Under the pieces are notes generated by a model. That model saw nothing but the letters and a program-made list of their open reading frames with translations, made no database searches and was not told the origin of the DNA. Of a stretch of 50,868 nucleotides of DNA, positions 9,550 through 18,007 are shown one piece after another. Numbering within the stretch: the stretch's first letter is position 1; each line of letters opens with the position of its first letter. Where the stretch lies: contig JBBQXF010000018.1 in assembly GCA_038209965.1 (NCBI GenBank), positions 1-50,868 of the forward strand, read 5' to 3'. The stretch comes from JALONO01 sp038209965 (GTDB lineage: Bacteria; Bacteroidota; Bacteroidia; Cytophagales; Thermoflexibacteraceae). Position numbers and translations under genes: made by a program.

Positions 9550-10074
9550 CAATCCCAGCCTCAAATGGACTTTTAGGTTTTGGCGAAAAAAAGGTCAAAA
9601 GTTGTTTTTGTCAATCAACAACCGCTAGCGATTATTACCTAAATTCAAGGATCAAAATAAACATGGCTTGTTTCCGATCCCCCAGCGTGAATTGGACATC
9701 AATAAAAACTTGACCCAAAATCTTGGTTGGTAACCCGCTAACATTCCTATTGTCCCCTATTAAGTAACATCCACCGCCCCAGCGATCGACCAGATCCTTG
9801 GGGCGGCGTTTTTGGCAAGGGGATAGCTGATGTAAGGTTGATTTGGGTAAGACATAAAATTTGCCAATTTATTCAATTGCTTGGCCATCGTCTGAATAAA
9901 ACCATTTTTGAATGTAATTTTAAGCAATCTAACTCGCTGCCCACCAATAGCCGCTGGGATTGTTCACCCTTTTGCATGGTGATATGGTAACCGAGCTGTG
10001 CACTTGGCCACTTCCACCCTTTGGCCCAGATAGTATAACTTTACAGCACGAATCAAACGAGCCGACCCCTACCA
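9550..10074. other. Intergenic region of about 525 bp without a convincing gene
   Basis: No reading frame here has coding character. The only clear element is a second terminator at 9774-9813 that no visible gene needs. The rest (9814-10074), upstream of tatD, shows no perfect TAnnTTTG promoter, only TAACTTTA at 10036-10043. Confidence 0.6.
9774..9813 (+). terminator. Orphan Rho-independent terminator
   Basis: Stem CCGCCCCA (9774-9781) with TGGGGCGG (9799-9806), then a run of five T. It faces the plus strand, but no gene ends in the 225 bp between it and the preceding terminator. Confidence 0.65.
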
Positions 10075-10857
10075 ATGGAACTGACCCTGATCGATACCCA
10101 TGCCCACTTGTACTACGAAAAAAAATTTGCGAATGATGTGGCCGGGGCGATTGACCGGGCCATCGCGGCCAAAGTAAACCGCATCTATCTGCCCAATGTC
10201 GATCTAGATTCTATTGGCCCGATGATGGCCGTGGAAGCCGCCTACCCCGATCTCTGTTTCGCCACCATGGGCTTGCACCCGTGTTCGGTCGGCCCCGATT
10301 TTGAAAAAGTACTGGCCGAAATGGAAACTTGGTTGCCCAAACGAAAATTTGCCGCGATTGGCGAAATGGGTACCGATTTGTATTGGGATAAAACCTATTT
10401 TGCCCAACAGCAAGCGGCTTTCCGCATCCAAGTTGGCTGGGCCAAGGCATACAGCCTGCCGCTGATCATCCACAGCCGAAATTCACAGCCCGAAACCATT
10501 GAACTACTGCGCGAAATGCACGACGATAAACTTTACGGGGTGCAACACTGCTTTGTCGGGCCGCCCGCTGAAGCGCAGGCGCTCGTTGAACTGGGTTTCT
10601 TGCTGGGCATTGGCGGGGCCGTCACTTATAAAAACTCCACCGACCTCCACGAAACGATCCGCCAAATGCCATTGGCGAATTTTGTCTTGGAAACCGACAG
10701 CCCCTACTTGGCCCCCATGCCCTACCGGGGCAAACAGAGCAACGAGCCGGCTTTTGTCACATTGGTAGCCGAAAAGGTGGCCGAACTGAAAGGCACCACC
10801 GTGGCCGAAGTAGCGGCAGTTACCAGTGCCAATGCCCTGAGAATGTTCAAGTTATGA
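10075..10857 (+). CDS. TatD-family metal-dependent hydrolase (putative deoxyribonuclease)
   Basis: 260 residues, the usual TatD length. TIM-barrel amidohydrolase fold with the expected metal ligands: DTHAHL at the N-terminus, GLHP, the glutamate in AIGEMGTDL, the histidines in LIIHSRN and GVQHCF, and the aspartate in ETDSPYLAP. The family tail (RGKQSNEP) is present. Members are cytoplasmic 3'-5' exonucleases/DNases, some implicated in DNA repair or oxidative-damage handling. The substrate of this one is unproven. It is separated by 16 bp from the asparaginase gene, so the two are probably co-transcribed. Confidence 0.93.
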   Translation: MELTLIDTHAHLYYEKKFANDVAGAIDRAIAAKVNRIYLPNVDLDSIGPMMAVEAAYPDLCFATMGLHPCSVGPDFEKVLAEMETWLPKRKFAAIGEMGTDLYWDKTYFAQQQAAFRIQVGWAKAYSLPLIIHSRNSQPETIELLREMHDDKLYGVQHCFVGPPAEAQALVELGFLLGIGGAVTYKNSTDLHETIRQMPLANFVLETDSPYLAPMPYRGKQSNEPAFVTLVAEKVAELKGTTVAEVAAVTSANALRMFKL

Positions 10858-10873
10858 AGCTTCTAATATTAAA

Positions 10874-11998
10874 ATGGATCAACTTGGCCAATGCCGAACC
10901 ACCAACGCACCACTAGACCACATGCTCAACTACTACCAAACGGTCAACTTACATACGGCAGCGGGCCAAGTAGCCCACACTTCCATTTTTGTGATCTATA
11001 CCGGGGGGACCATCGGCATGGACTACCAAGAAGGCAGCAAGCATTTGGCCCCATTCAATTTTGAGCAGATCATTGATAAAGTGCCCGAGCTCAAACGCTT
11101 TGATTTTGAACTGACGGTGCTTTCATTTTATCGGTTGATTGACTCTTCAGATGTCAAAATCCACAATTGGCTCAATATTGCCAGAATTATTTACGATTTT
11201 TACAACGATTACGATGCGTTCGTCGTCTTGCATGGCACCGATACGATGGCTTACAGTGCGTCGGCGGTCAGTTTTTTGCTCCGCAACTTGAGCAAGCCCG
11301 TGGTATTTACGGGGGCGCAATTGCCCATCGGCGTGCCGCGCACCGATGCACGGGAGAATTTCATCACGGCACTGGAGATAGCCTCGGCCCGCACTGCGGA
11401 GGGCAAAGCGATTGTCCCCGAAGTGTGCATTTTTTTTGATCAATTTCTACTCCGTGGCAACCGTGCCCGCAAGGTGCAGAGTGAAAATTTTACCGCCTTT
11501 GAATCAGAAAACTGCCCACCGTTGGCCGTAGCCGGTATCAATATCGACTACAATACCAGCCAGATCCTCCCGCCTGGGCTGGGCGACTTTGATTTTTATA
11601 CCAAAATGGACAATAATGTAGCCTTGCTCAAGCTCTTCCCCGGGATGCCCAAGCGCTACATCAAACACTTTTTTGGGATGCCCGGCCTGCGTGGCGTGGT
11701 CATGGAAACCTTTGGCTCGGGCAATACCCCCACCGATGACTGGTTCATGGGCGCGATCAAAGACGCTTTGTCGGCGGGTATCTTGATCTACAACGTGTCC
11801 CAATGCAACGGCGGCTCCGTCGTGCACGGGATGTACGAATCCAGCAAACAACTCGATGATCTAGGTGTAGTGAGTGGCGGCGACATTACGCCCGAGGCTG
11901 CTATGACCAAACTCATGTTCTTGCTGGGCAACGAAACGGATCCCCAATTGATCCGCCACCACTTATCCGTTCCCCTGCGAGGCGAAATGACCAAATGA
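10874..11998 (+). CDS. ansA: Type I (cytoplasmic) L-asparaginase
   Basis: Hydrolyses L-asparagine to aspartate and ammonia. Both active-site signatures are present: VIYTGGTIGM (nucleophilic Thr about residue 43 or 46 from this start) and VLHGTDTMAYSASA. There is no signal peptide, which fits the cytoplasmic type I enzyme. From ATG 10874 the protein has 374 residues. The in-frame ATG at 10922 (MLNYYQTVN) gives 358 and looks more like related N-termini, so the start is uncertain. It sits 16 bp after tatD, probably in the same operon. Confidence 0.92.
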   Translation: MDQLGQCRTTNAPLDHMLNYYQTVNLHTAAGQVAHTSIFVIYTGGTIGMDYQEGSKHLAPFNFEQIIDKVPELKRFDFELTVLSFYRLIDSSDVKIHNWLNIARIIYDFYNDYDAFVVLHGTDTMAYSASAVSFLLRNLSKPVVFTGAQLPIGVPRTDARENFITALEIASARTAEGKAIVPEVCIFFDQFLLRGNRARKVQSENFTAFESENCPPLAVAGINIDYNTSQILPPGLGDFDFYTKMDNNVALLKLFPGMPKRYIKHFFGMPGLRGVVMETFGSGNTPTDDWFMGAIKDALSAGILIYNVSQCNGGSVVHGMYESSKQLDDLGVVSGGDITPEAAMTKLMFLLGNETDPQLIRHHLSVPLRGEMTK

Positions 11999-12080
11999 CC
12001 GGGCATATTTTTTGGATTTATGGCTTTTTATGATCAATTTAACACGGTTTTTGCACTAGACTAGAAAAATAACATCCCCC

Positions 12081-13547
12081 ATGATCAAACGTTGCTTTTT
12101 CCTTTACCTGTCCTTAATCCCCGCCTTTGCTTTTGCCCAACCCCAAACCAAGTTTTTTTACGATGAGGGCGAACGTTTCTTTAAAGCGGGAAAATTTGAC
12201 CAAGCAGTCAAAAGCTATTCTCAATCACTGAAGCTCAAAGACAATTTTATTGTTCTCAACAACCGGGGTATGGCCTACGAGCGGCTAAGCAAGTTTGATC
12301 TGGCCATTGCCGACTACAACAAAGCCTGGGACAATTTCAAAAAGACCATGGCCGAGCGCAAAACCGAGTCGGACTATGAACCAACTTACCATTTCAACCT
12401 TGGGAATGCCTATTTTGGCAAAAAAGCTTATAAAGTTGCGGCCCAGCATTACAATTCGTTCCTGCGCGACATGGCCAAAGATCCCCGGGCGAAGTTGGCC
12501 CATTTCAACCGGGCCATGTGTTTTGAGGGCGCAAAACTGTTCCCCCAGGCCAAAGAATCCTACACCAAAGTGATCGGGATAGACCCCAACTACCTGCCGG
12601 CCTATTTGCGGCGGGGAATGTTGCGGAGCAGTGGTGGCGAAACGGAAGCAGCCATGACCGATTTTTCCAAGGTCATTGAGTTGAATCCCAAGGAAAAGAT
12701 GGCCTATTTTTATCGCGCCGAGTTGCAATACAACAATAACCAATTTGATGCGGCCCTGGCCGATTATAGCGAATACCGGAAGCTCGATCCCGAAGATACC
12801 AAAGTGCTCTATAACCGGGCCTTGATCCACATGGCCCTCAACCAAGTGGAACCCGCCTTGGCCGACTACACCCAGATCCTCAAACTGGATCCCAAGCACA
12901 AAGCGGCTTACATTGCCCGGGCCAAAATTTTAGTGGCCAAGGATGACAAAAAAGGGGCGATCAAAGATTACAGCGGGGCCATTGCGGTTGATCCCAAAGA
13001 CAAGCAAAGCTATTTTGACCGGGGCAATTTGTACCGCACCACCGGGCGCTACGCGGAGGCCGTCGCAGATTTTGACAAGGTATTGGCCTTGGATGCCAAC
13101 TTGGCACCCGTATATGATGCCCGGGGGAAAGCCAAACGGATGCTGGCCCAATATGACGAAGCCCTGAAAGATCTCGACAAAGCCTTGAGCTTGGATGCCA
13201 AGAATGCCGATTTTTATAATGACCGGGGGCTGATCAAAATCAATTTGGCCAAGTATGCCGATGCCGTGAAGGATTTTAACAAGTCCATCGAGCTCGATCG
13301 AGGTTTCTCCTTCGCCTTCAACAACCGGGGGCTGGCCAAATACCACCTCAAACAATGGGAACCTGCGCTGCAAGACTGCCGCAAATCGTCGCAAATGACC
13401 CCCGACAATGCCCAAGCCTTCAACAACATTGGCCTGATCAAACTGCAAATGGGCAAAAAAGAGGAAGCCCTCACGGCCTTCAAAAGAGCAGTAGCCTTGG
13501 CCCCCGGCAACCAAGAATTTGCCGAAAACTTGGCCAAAGCCCAGTAA
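12081..13547 (+). CDS. Secreted tetratricopeptide-repeat (TPR) protein
   Basis: 488 residues. A signal peptide (about 1-19, ending AFA before QPQ) is followed by about a dozen TPR units of 34 residues filling the whole chain. Examples are FDQAVKSYSQSLKL, YAEAVADFDKVLALD, YDEALKDLDKALSLD and YADAVKDFNKSIELD, with N-NRG(L/M) at helix starts. TPR superhelices act as protein-binding scaffolds. This one should work in the periplasm. No enzymatic domain or C-terminal sorting domain is visible. Its partner cannot be inferred; the neighbours (ansA, metH) are metabolic and separately promoted. Confidence 0.88.
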   Translation: MIKRCFFLYLSLIPAFAFAQPQTKFFYDEGERFFKAGKFDQAVKSYSQSLKLKDNFIVLNNRGMAYERLSKFDLAIADYNKAWDNFKKTMAERKTESDYEPTYHFNLGNAYFGKKAYKVAAQHYNSFLRDMAKDPRAKLAHFNRAMCFEGAKLFPQAKESYTKVIGIDPNYLPAYLRRGMLRSSGGETEAAMTDFSKVIELNPKEKMAYFYRAELQYNNNQFDAALADYSEYRKLDPEDTKVLYNRALIHMALNQVEPALADYTQILKLDPKHKAAYIARAKILVAKDDKKGAIKDYSGAIAVDPKDKQSYFDRGNLYRTTGRYAEAVADFDKVLALDANLAPVYDARGKAKRMLAQYDEALKDLDKALSLDAKNADFYNDRGLIKINLAKYADAVKDFNKSIELDRGFSFAFNNRGLAKYHLKQWEPALQDCRKSSQMTPDNAQAFNNIGLIKLQMGKKEEALTAFKRAVALAPGNQEFAENLAKAQ

Positions 13548-13582
13548 GAGGGGTAAAATTTTCCCGGTTTTTTCCAAATAGC

Positions 13583-13615
13583 TTGCACCCGATTGATTAT
13601 AATCGTATAATTTTG
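13583..13615 (+). promoter_or_regulatory. Promoter of metH
   Basis: A -33 TTG (13583-13585) and a perfect -7 TAATTTTG (13608-13615) are separated by 22 nt, as in the Bacteroidota consensus TTG-N17-23-TAnnTTTG. The start codon is 28 nt downstream of the -7 element. The leader is too short for a cobalamin riboswitch. Confidence 0.7.
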
Positions 13616-13642
13616 TGGCTCATTTCAACAGCATCGTGACGG

Positions 13643-16600
13643 ATGAAAAAAGACATTAAGCAGCTCCTCAAGGAGCGCATTTTAATATTGGATGGGGCAA
13701 TGGGCACCATGATCCAACGCCACCCACTTACCGAAGCCGATTTTCGGGGCGAACGGTTCAAAAATCACCCTTCCGACCTGAAGGGCAACAACGATCTGTT
13801 GTCCATTGTCCGGCCCGACATCATCAAGGACATCCACCGCCAGTATTTCTTGGCCGGATCCGACATCGTGGAGACCAATACGTTCAGTAGTACCCATATT
13901 GCCATGGCCGACTACCAGATGGAAGATTTGGCCTATGAACTAAATTATCAATCGGCCAAAATTGCCAAAGAAGTAGCCATTGAAATTACCGCCACCAATC
14001 CCAACCGGCCACGTTTTGTGGCCGGTGCGCTCGGGCCGACCAACCGCACCGCGTCCATTTCACCCGATGTGAACGATCCTGGCTATCGGGCCGTTACTTT
14101 TGACGATTTGGTCAATGCTTATTACGAACAAGTGTGCGGATTGGTCGATGGCGGAGCAGATATCCTGCTGGTGGAGACCGTGTTTGACACCTTGAATGCC
14201 AAAGCTGCCCTATTTGCAATTGATAAATATTTTGATGACGCCCGCCAACGTGGCACCCCCGAGATTGGCGTGCGGGCCACACTCAATGGCCGCGCCGAAG
14301 CGTTTCCTTTTTTGGGTACCCCGGGCAAGCACCTGCCCGTAATGGTGTCGGGCACGATTACCGACCAGAGCGGGCGGACACTTTCGGGTCAAACCAGTGA
14401 AGCCTTTTGGAATTCGGTATCGCACGCCCACCTGATGAGCGTGGGACTCAATTGTGCGCTGGGCGCTCGGTTGATGTTGCCCTATGCCAAAGAGTTAAGC
14501 CGGGTTGCCAATATTCCCGTCAGCGTGTACCCCAATGCGGGACTGCCTAATGAATTTGGCCAATATGATGAAACGCCCGAGCAAATGGTGGCCCAAGTGG
14601 TTGAGTTTGCGCAAGCGGGCGTACTGAACATTGTTGGGGGCTGCTGTGGTACCACGCCCGATCACATCCGGGCGATCGCCGAAATGGCTGCCCAATACAA
14701 ACCGCGCCCCATCCCCGAAAAGGACGGCAATATGCACTTGAGCGGGTTGGAGCCAGTCAAAATCACCCCTGAAACCCGCTTTGTCAACATTGGTGAGCGC
14801 ACCAACGTAACCGGCAGCCGTAAATTCGCCAAGCTGATCAAGGAAGGCAACTACGATGCGGCCTTGGAAATCGCGCGCAGCCAAGTCGATGGCGGTGCTC
14901 AAGTTATCGACGTGAACATGGACGAAGGGATGCTCGACTCCGAAGCCGCCATGGTCAAGTTCCTGAACTTAATCGCGGCCGAGCCCGACATTGCTAGGCT
15001 GCCCATCATGATCGACTCCTCCAAATGGAGCGTGATCGAGGCGGGCCTCAAATGCGTTCAGGGCAAGAGCATTGTCAATTCAATCTCCCTCAAAGAAGGC
15101 GAAGAGCGCTTCAAGTATTATGCCCGGCTCGTCCGCCGTTACGGAGCAGCAGCCGTGGTCATGGCTTTCGATGAACGCGGCCAAGCTGACAGTTTTGAAC
15201 GGCGCAAGGAAATTTGCCAGCGTTCCTACGATATTCTGGTCAATGAAGTCGGCTTCCCACCCGAGGACATCATCTTTGACCCCAACATCCTGACCGTGGC
15301 CACCGGGATCGAGGAACACAACAACTACGGCGTAGATTTTATCAATGCCACCCGCTGGATCAAGGAAAATCTGCCCGGGGCCAAGGTATCGGGCGGAGTG
15401 AGCAACATCTCCTTCTCTTTCCGGGGCAACGACGTGGTGCGCGAAGCAATGCACTCAGCTTTTCTTTATCATGCCATCAAGGCTGGACTGGACATGGGCA
15501 TTGTCAACGCAGGGCTGATCGAGGTCTACCAAGAGATCCCCAAAGAAATGCTGGAGCGGATCGAGGATGTACTGCTCAACCGCCGCCCCGATTCTACCGA
15601 GAGGCTAGTTGAATATGCAGAAAAAGTAAAAAATAAGGGCAAAGAACTCGTCAAAGATGAAACTTGGCGGAATGCCACCGTTCAGGAGCGGCTCAAACAC
15701 GCGCTGATCAAGGGCATTGTGGATTATATCGATCAAGACACCGAAGAAGCCCGATTGCAATATGCGCGGCCCCTGCACGTGATTGAAGGTCCACTGATGG
15801 ATGGGATGAATGTAGTGGGCGACTTGTTTGGCGAAGGCAAAATGTTTTTGCCCCAAGTGGTCAAGAGCGCCCGGGTGATGAAAAAATCAGTGGCGCTGTT
15901 GATTCCTTATATTGAGGAGGAAAAACGGTTGAACCCGGAAATGTCCCAATCGAGTTCCAACGGACGGATTTTGATGGCCACGGTCAAGGGCGATGTCCAC
16001 GACATTGGCAAAAACATCGTCGGGGTGGTATTGGCCTGCAACAATTTTGAGATCCTCGACATTGGCGTCATGGTGTCATTGGAAAAAATCTTGGACACAG
16101 CCCAGAAAGAAAATGTAGATATCATTGGTCTGAGCGGCTTGATTACCCCATCGCTCGACGAAATGGTGTATGTGGCCGAAGAAATGGAAAAGCGCAAGAT
16201 GACCACCCCACTTCTTATTGGCGGGGCCACCACTTCGCGCGTTCACACGGCTGTCAAAATCGCCCCCAAATACAGTGGGGCCGTGATCCACGTGCTGGAC
16301 GCCTCGCGCAGTGTGCCCGTGGCTTCGGCATTGATGAGCAAGGAAGAAGGAACAGCCGCCTCCATCGTAAATGCTGTGAAAGAAGAATATGAACGGCTCC
16401 GCATTGAACACGCGGCCAAACAGCAAGCCAAGAACTATATCTCGCTGGCCGATGCCCGCAAAAACAAGGTCAAGATCGACTGGACCAGCGCCCCGATCAC
16501 CCAGCCAACCTTTTTGGGCACGCGGGTATTTGAGGATTATCCACTCGCTGAGCTGGCCAATTATATCGACTGGACCCCGTTCTTCCAATCTTGGGAATTG

Positions 16601-17479
16601 GCGGGCCGCTTCCCGGCCATTCTGAACGACCCGCTGATCGGTGGCGAAGCCCGCATACTTTTTGATGATGCCCAGGCCTTGCTCAAAAAGATCATTGACC
16701 ATAAATTGATCACTGCCCGGGCGGTGATTGGGTTCTTCCCTGCCAATGCGGTCAACAGCGACGATCTGGAGGTTTACGACTTTGAAGAAGCCGTGCTGGA
16801 AATCCCCTGCGAGCGCCACGGCAGCCACGTCCATGTGGAATATGCGGAAAAACGCACCGCGGTGGCCACCATGCTGCACAACCTGCGCCAGCAAAACCTG
16901 AAAGCCAAAAACCTGCCCAACTTCTGCCTTTCGGATTTCGTGGCCCCCAAAGAAAGTGGCCGGGAAGACTATATCGGTGGTTTTGCCGTCACGACAGGCA
17001 TCGGGGCCGAGGAACTGGCCAAGCAGTTTGAGGCCGACAATGACGACTATAACAGTATCATGGTCAAGGCATTGGCCGACCGCTTGGCCGAAGCCTTTGC
17101 CGAACGGATGCACGAGCGCGTGCGCAAGGAGTTCTGGGGCTATGCCGCCAATGAAACCTTGGACAACGACTCGTTGATCAAAGAAAAGTACCAAGGCATC
17201 CGGCCCGCCCCGGGTTACCCCGCTTGCCCCGACCACTTGGAAAAACGCACTTTGTTCGAGCTATTGGACGTAACTTCCCAGATTGGGATCGACCTGACCG
17301 ATAGCTGCGCCATGTACCCAACCGCAGCCGTTAGTGGCTGGTACTATGCCAGCCCCGAAGCCAAGTATTTCGGCCTCGGCAAAATTGGAGAGGATCAAGT
17401 GCGCGAGTATGCCGAGCGCAAAAGCATGGGCCTGCCTGAAATGGAGCGTTGGCTCGGACCAGTATTGGGTTACAAATAG
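13643..17479 (+). CDS. metH: Cobalamin-dependent methionine synthase
   Basis: Cytoplasmic enzyme that transfers a methyl group from 5-methyl-tetrahydrofolate to homocysteine through methylcobalamin. 1278 residues with all four modules. The homocysteine domain has zinc ligands Cys271 (VGLNCALG) and Cys334/335 (GGCCGT). The pterin-binding domain includes FVNIGERTNVTGSRKF. The B12 domain has the axial His786 in GDVHDIGKN. The C-terminal AdoMet-dependent reactivation domain has RPAPGYPACPDH (Arg about 1187). The spacing of these residues matches the E. coli enzyme with an offset of 24-27. It is expressed from its own promoter and ends in a terminator. Confidence 0.98.
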   Translation: MKKDIKQLLKERILILDGAMGTMIQRHPLTEADFRGERFKNHPSDLKGNNDLLSIVRPDIIKDIHRQYFLAGSDIVETNTFSSTHIAMADYQMEDLAYELNYQSAKIAKEVAIEITATNPNRPRFVAGALGPTNRTASISPDVNDPGYRAVTFDDLVNAYYEQVCGLVDGGADILLVETVFDTLNAKAALFAIDKYFDDARQRGTPEIGVRATLNGRAEAFPFLGTPGKHLPVMVSGTITDQSGRTLSGQTSEAFWNSVSHAHLMSVGLNCALGARLMLPYAKELSRVANIPVSVYPNAGLPNEFGQYDETPEQMVAQVVEFAQAGVLNIVGGCCGTTPDHIRAIAEMAAQYKPRPIPEKDGNMHLSGLEPVKITPETRFVNIGERTNVTGSRKFAKLIKEGNYDAALEIARSQVDGGAQVIDVNMDEGMLDSEAAMVKFLNLIAAEPDIARLPIMIDSSKWSVIEAGLKCVQGKSIVNSISLKEGEERFKYYARLVRRYGAAAVVMAFDERGQADSFERRKEICQRSYDILVNEVGFPPEDIIFDPNILTVATGIEEHNNYGVDFINATRWIKENLPGAKVSGGVSNISFSFRGNDVVREAMHSAFLYHAIKAGLDMGIVNAGLIEVYQEIPKEMLERIEDVLLNRRPDSTERLVEYAEKVKNKGKELVKDETWRNATVQERLKHALIKGIVDYIDQDTEEARLQYARPLHVIEGPLMDGMNVVGDLFGEGKMFLPQVVKSARVMKKSVALLIPYIEEEKRLNPEMSQSSSNGRILMATVKGDVHDIGKNIVGVVLACNNFEILDIGVMVSLEKILDTAQKENVDIIGLSGLITPSLDEMVYVAEEMEKRKMTTPLLIGGATTSRVHTAVKIAPKYSGAVIHVLDASRSVPVASALMSKEEGTAASIVNAVKEEYERLRIEHAAKQQAKNYISLADARKNKVKIDWTSAPITQPTFLGTRVFEDYPLAELANYIDWTPFFQSWELAGRFPAILNDPLIGGEARILFDDAQALLKKIIDHKLITARAVIGFFPANAVNSDDLEVYDFEEAVLEIPCERHGSHVHVEYAEKRTAVATMLHNLRQQNLKAKNLPNFCLSDFVAPKESGREDYIGGFAVTTGIGAEELAKQFEADNDDYNSIMVKALADRLAEAFAERMHERVRKEFWGYAANETLDNDSLIKEKYQGIRPAPGYPACPDHLEKRTLFELLDVTSQIGIDLTDSCAMYPTAAVSGWYYASPEAKYFGLGKIGEDQVREYAERKSMGLPEMERWLGPVLGYK

Positions 17480-17491
17480 CATCATCCCTAT

Positions 17492-17529
17492 AAAAAATCC
17501 CCGCTTTTTTTCAAAGGCGGGGATTTTTT
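17492..17529 (+). terminator. Rho-independent terminator after metH
   Basis: Arms AAAAAATCCCCGC and GCGGGGATTTTTT close a loop containing a T-run and AAAG, and end in a T-run. It lies 12 bp after the metH stop. Confidence 0.85.
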
Positions 17530-17866
17530 GAATATTCAGGCCACTGTCACCGGACAGCTTTCTGTCGCCAAGATTTCCTCAAGTCACGTGGTTTTAAAAG
17601 TAAAGCACGGCTTAAAATGGCATTTTTTTTGCTAAAATTATATTAAAATTTACCAATACAGTGAGAATACTTACCTTACCTGTTTTCTTCCCAGCTTACC
17701 AGCGTCTGATACCTCATCAAGTTTCAATTCAGCCGCTGTTCCCATCTGGTCAAATCCACTTCGTGATCCAATCATTCGTAAAAGCTACTTTTCCAACTGG
17801 CCACTTGAGAGGTCAAGTTTGATCGGTTAGCTGTGATTTTAGGAAAGAAAAACAGTTTGTCGGTTA
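17530..17866. other. Intergenic region of about 340 bp
   Basis: No reading frame with coding character. It is AT-rich around 17620-17660. Upstream spacer before the protease promoter. Confidence 0.5.
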
Positions 17867-17901
17867 TTGTGCAACTTTATTATGGAAAAAACATATTTTT
17901 G
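17867..17901 (+). promoter_or_regulatory. Probable promoter of the secreted metalloprotease
   Basis: TTG (17867-17869), a 24-nt spacer and a perfect -7 TATTTTTG (17894-17901). This predicts a leader of about 100 nt to ATG 18008. Confidence 0.5.
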
Positions 17902-18007
17902 ATGCTGTGTATATGATTCATTGCCGAAAAAAGTGAGCTATGCACTACGGACTTTTATTTTGACGATATTACTATTTTTTAAATTTTTAAATAACTACAA
18001 TTTACTT

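Noticed and set aside
9501..9713. 70-codon frame after the giant T9SS gene
   Set aside because: It is laid over a perfect terminator hairpin, so it is not coding.
13548..13642. Cobalamin riboswitch before metH
   Set aside because: Only 95 bp separate the genes, the promoter uses the last 60, and no B12-box-like sequence is visible.
16076..17236. 386-codon antisense frame inside metH
   Set aside because: The sense strand is unmistakable metH. The antisense translation has no recognisable domain.
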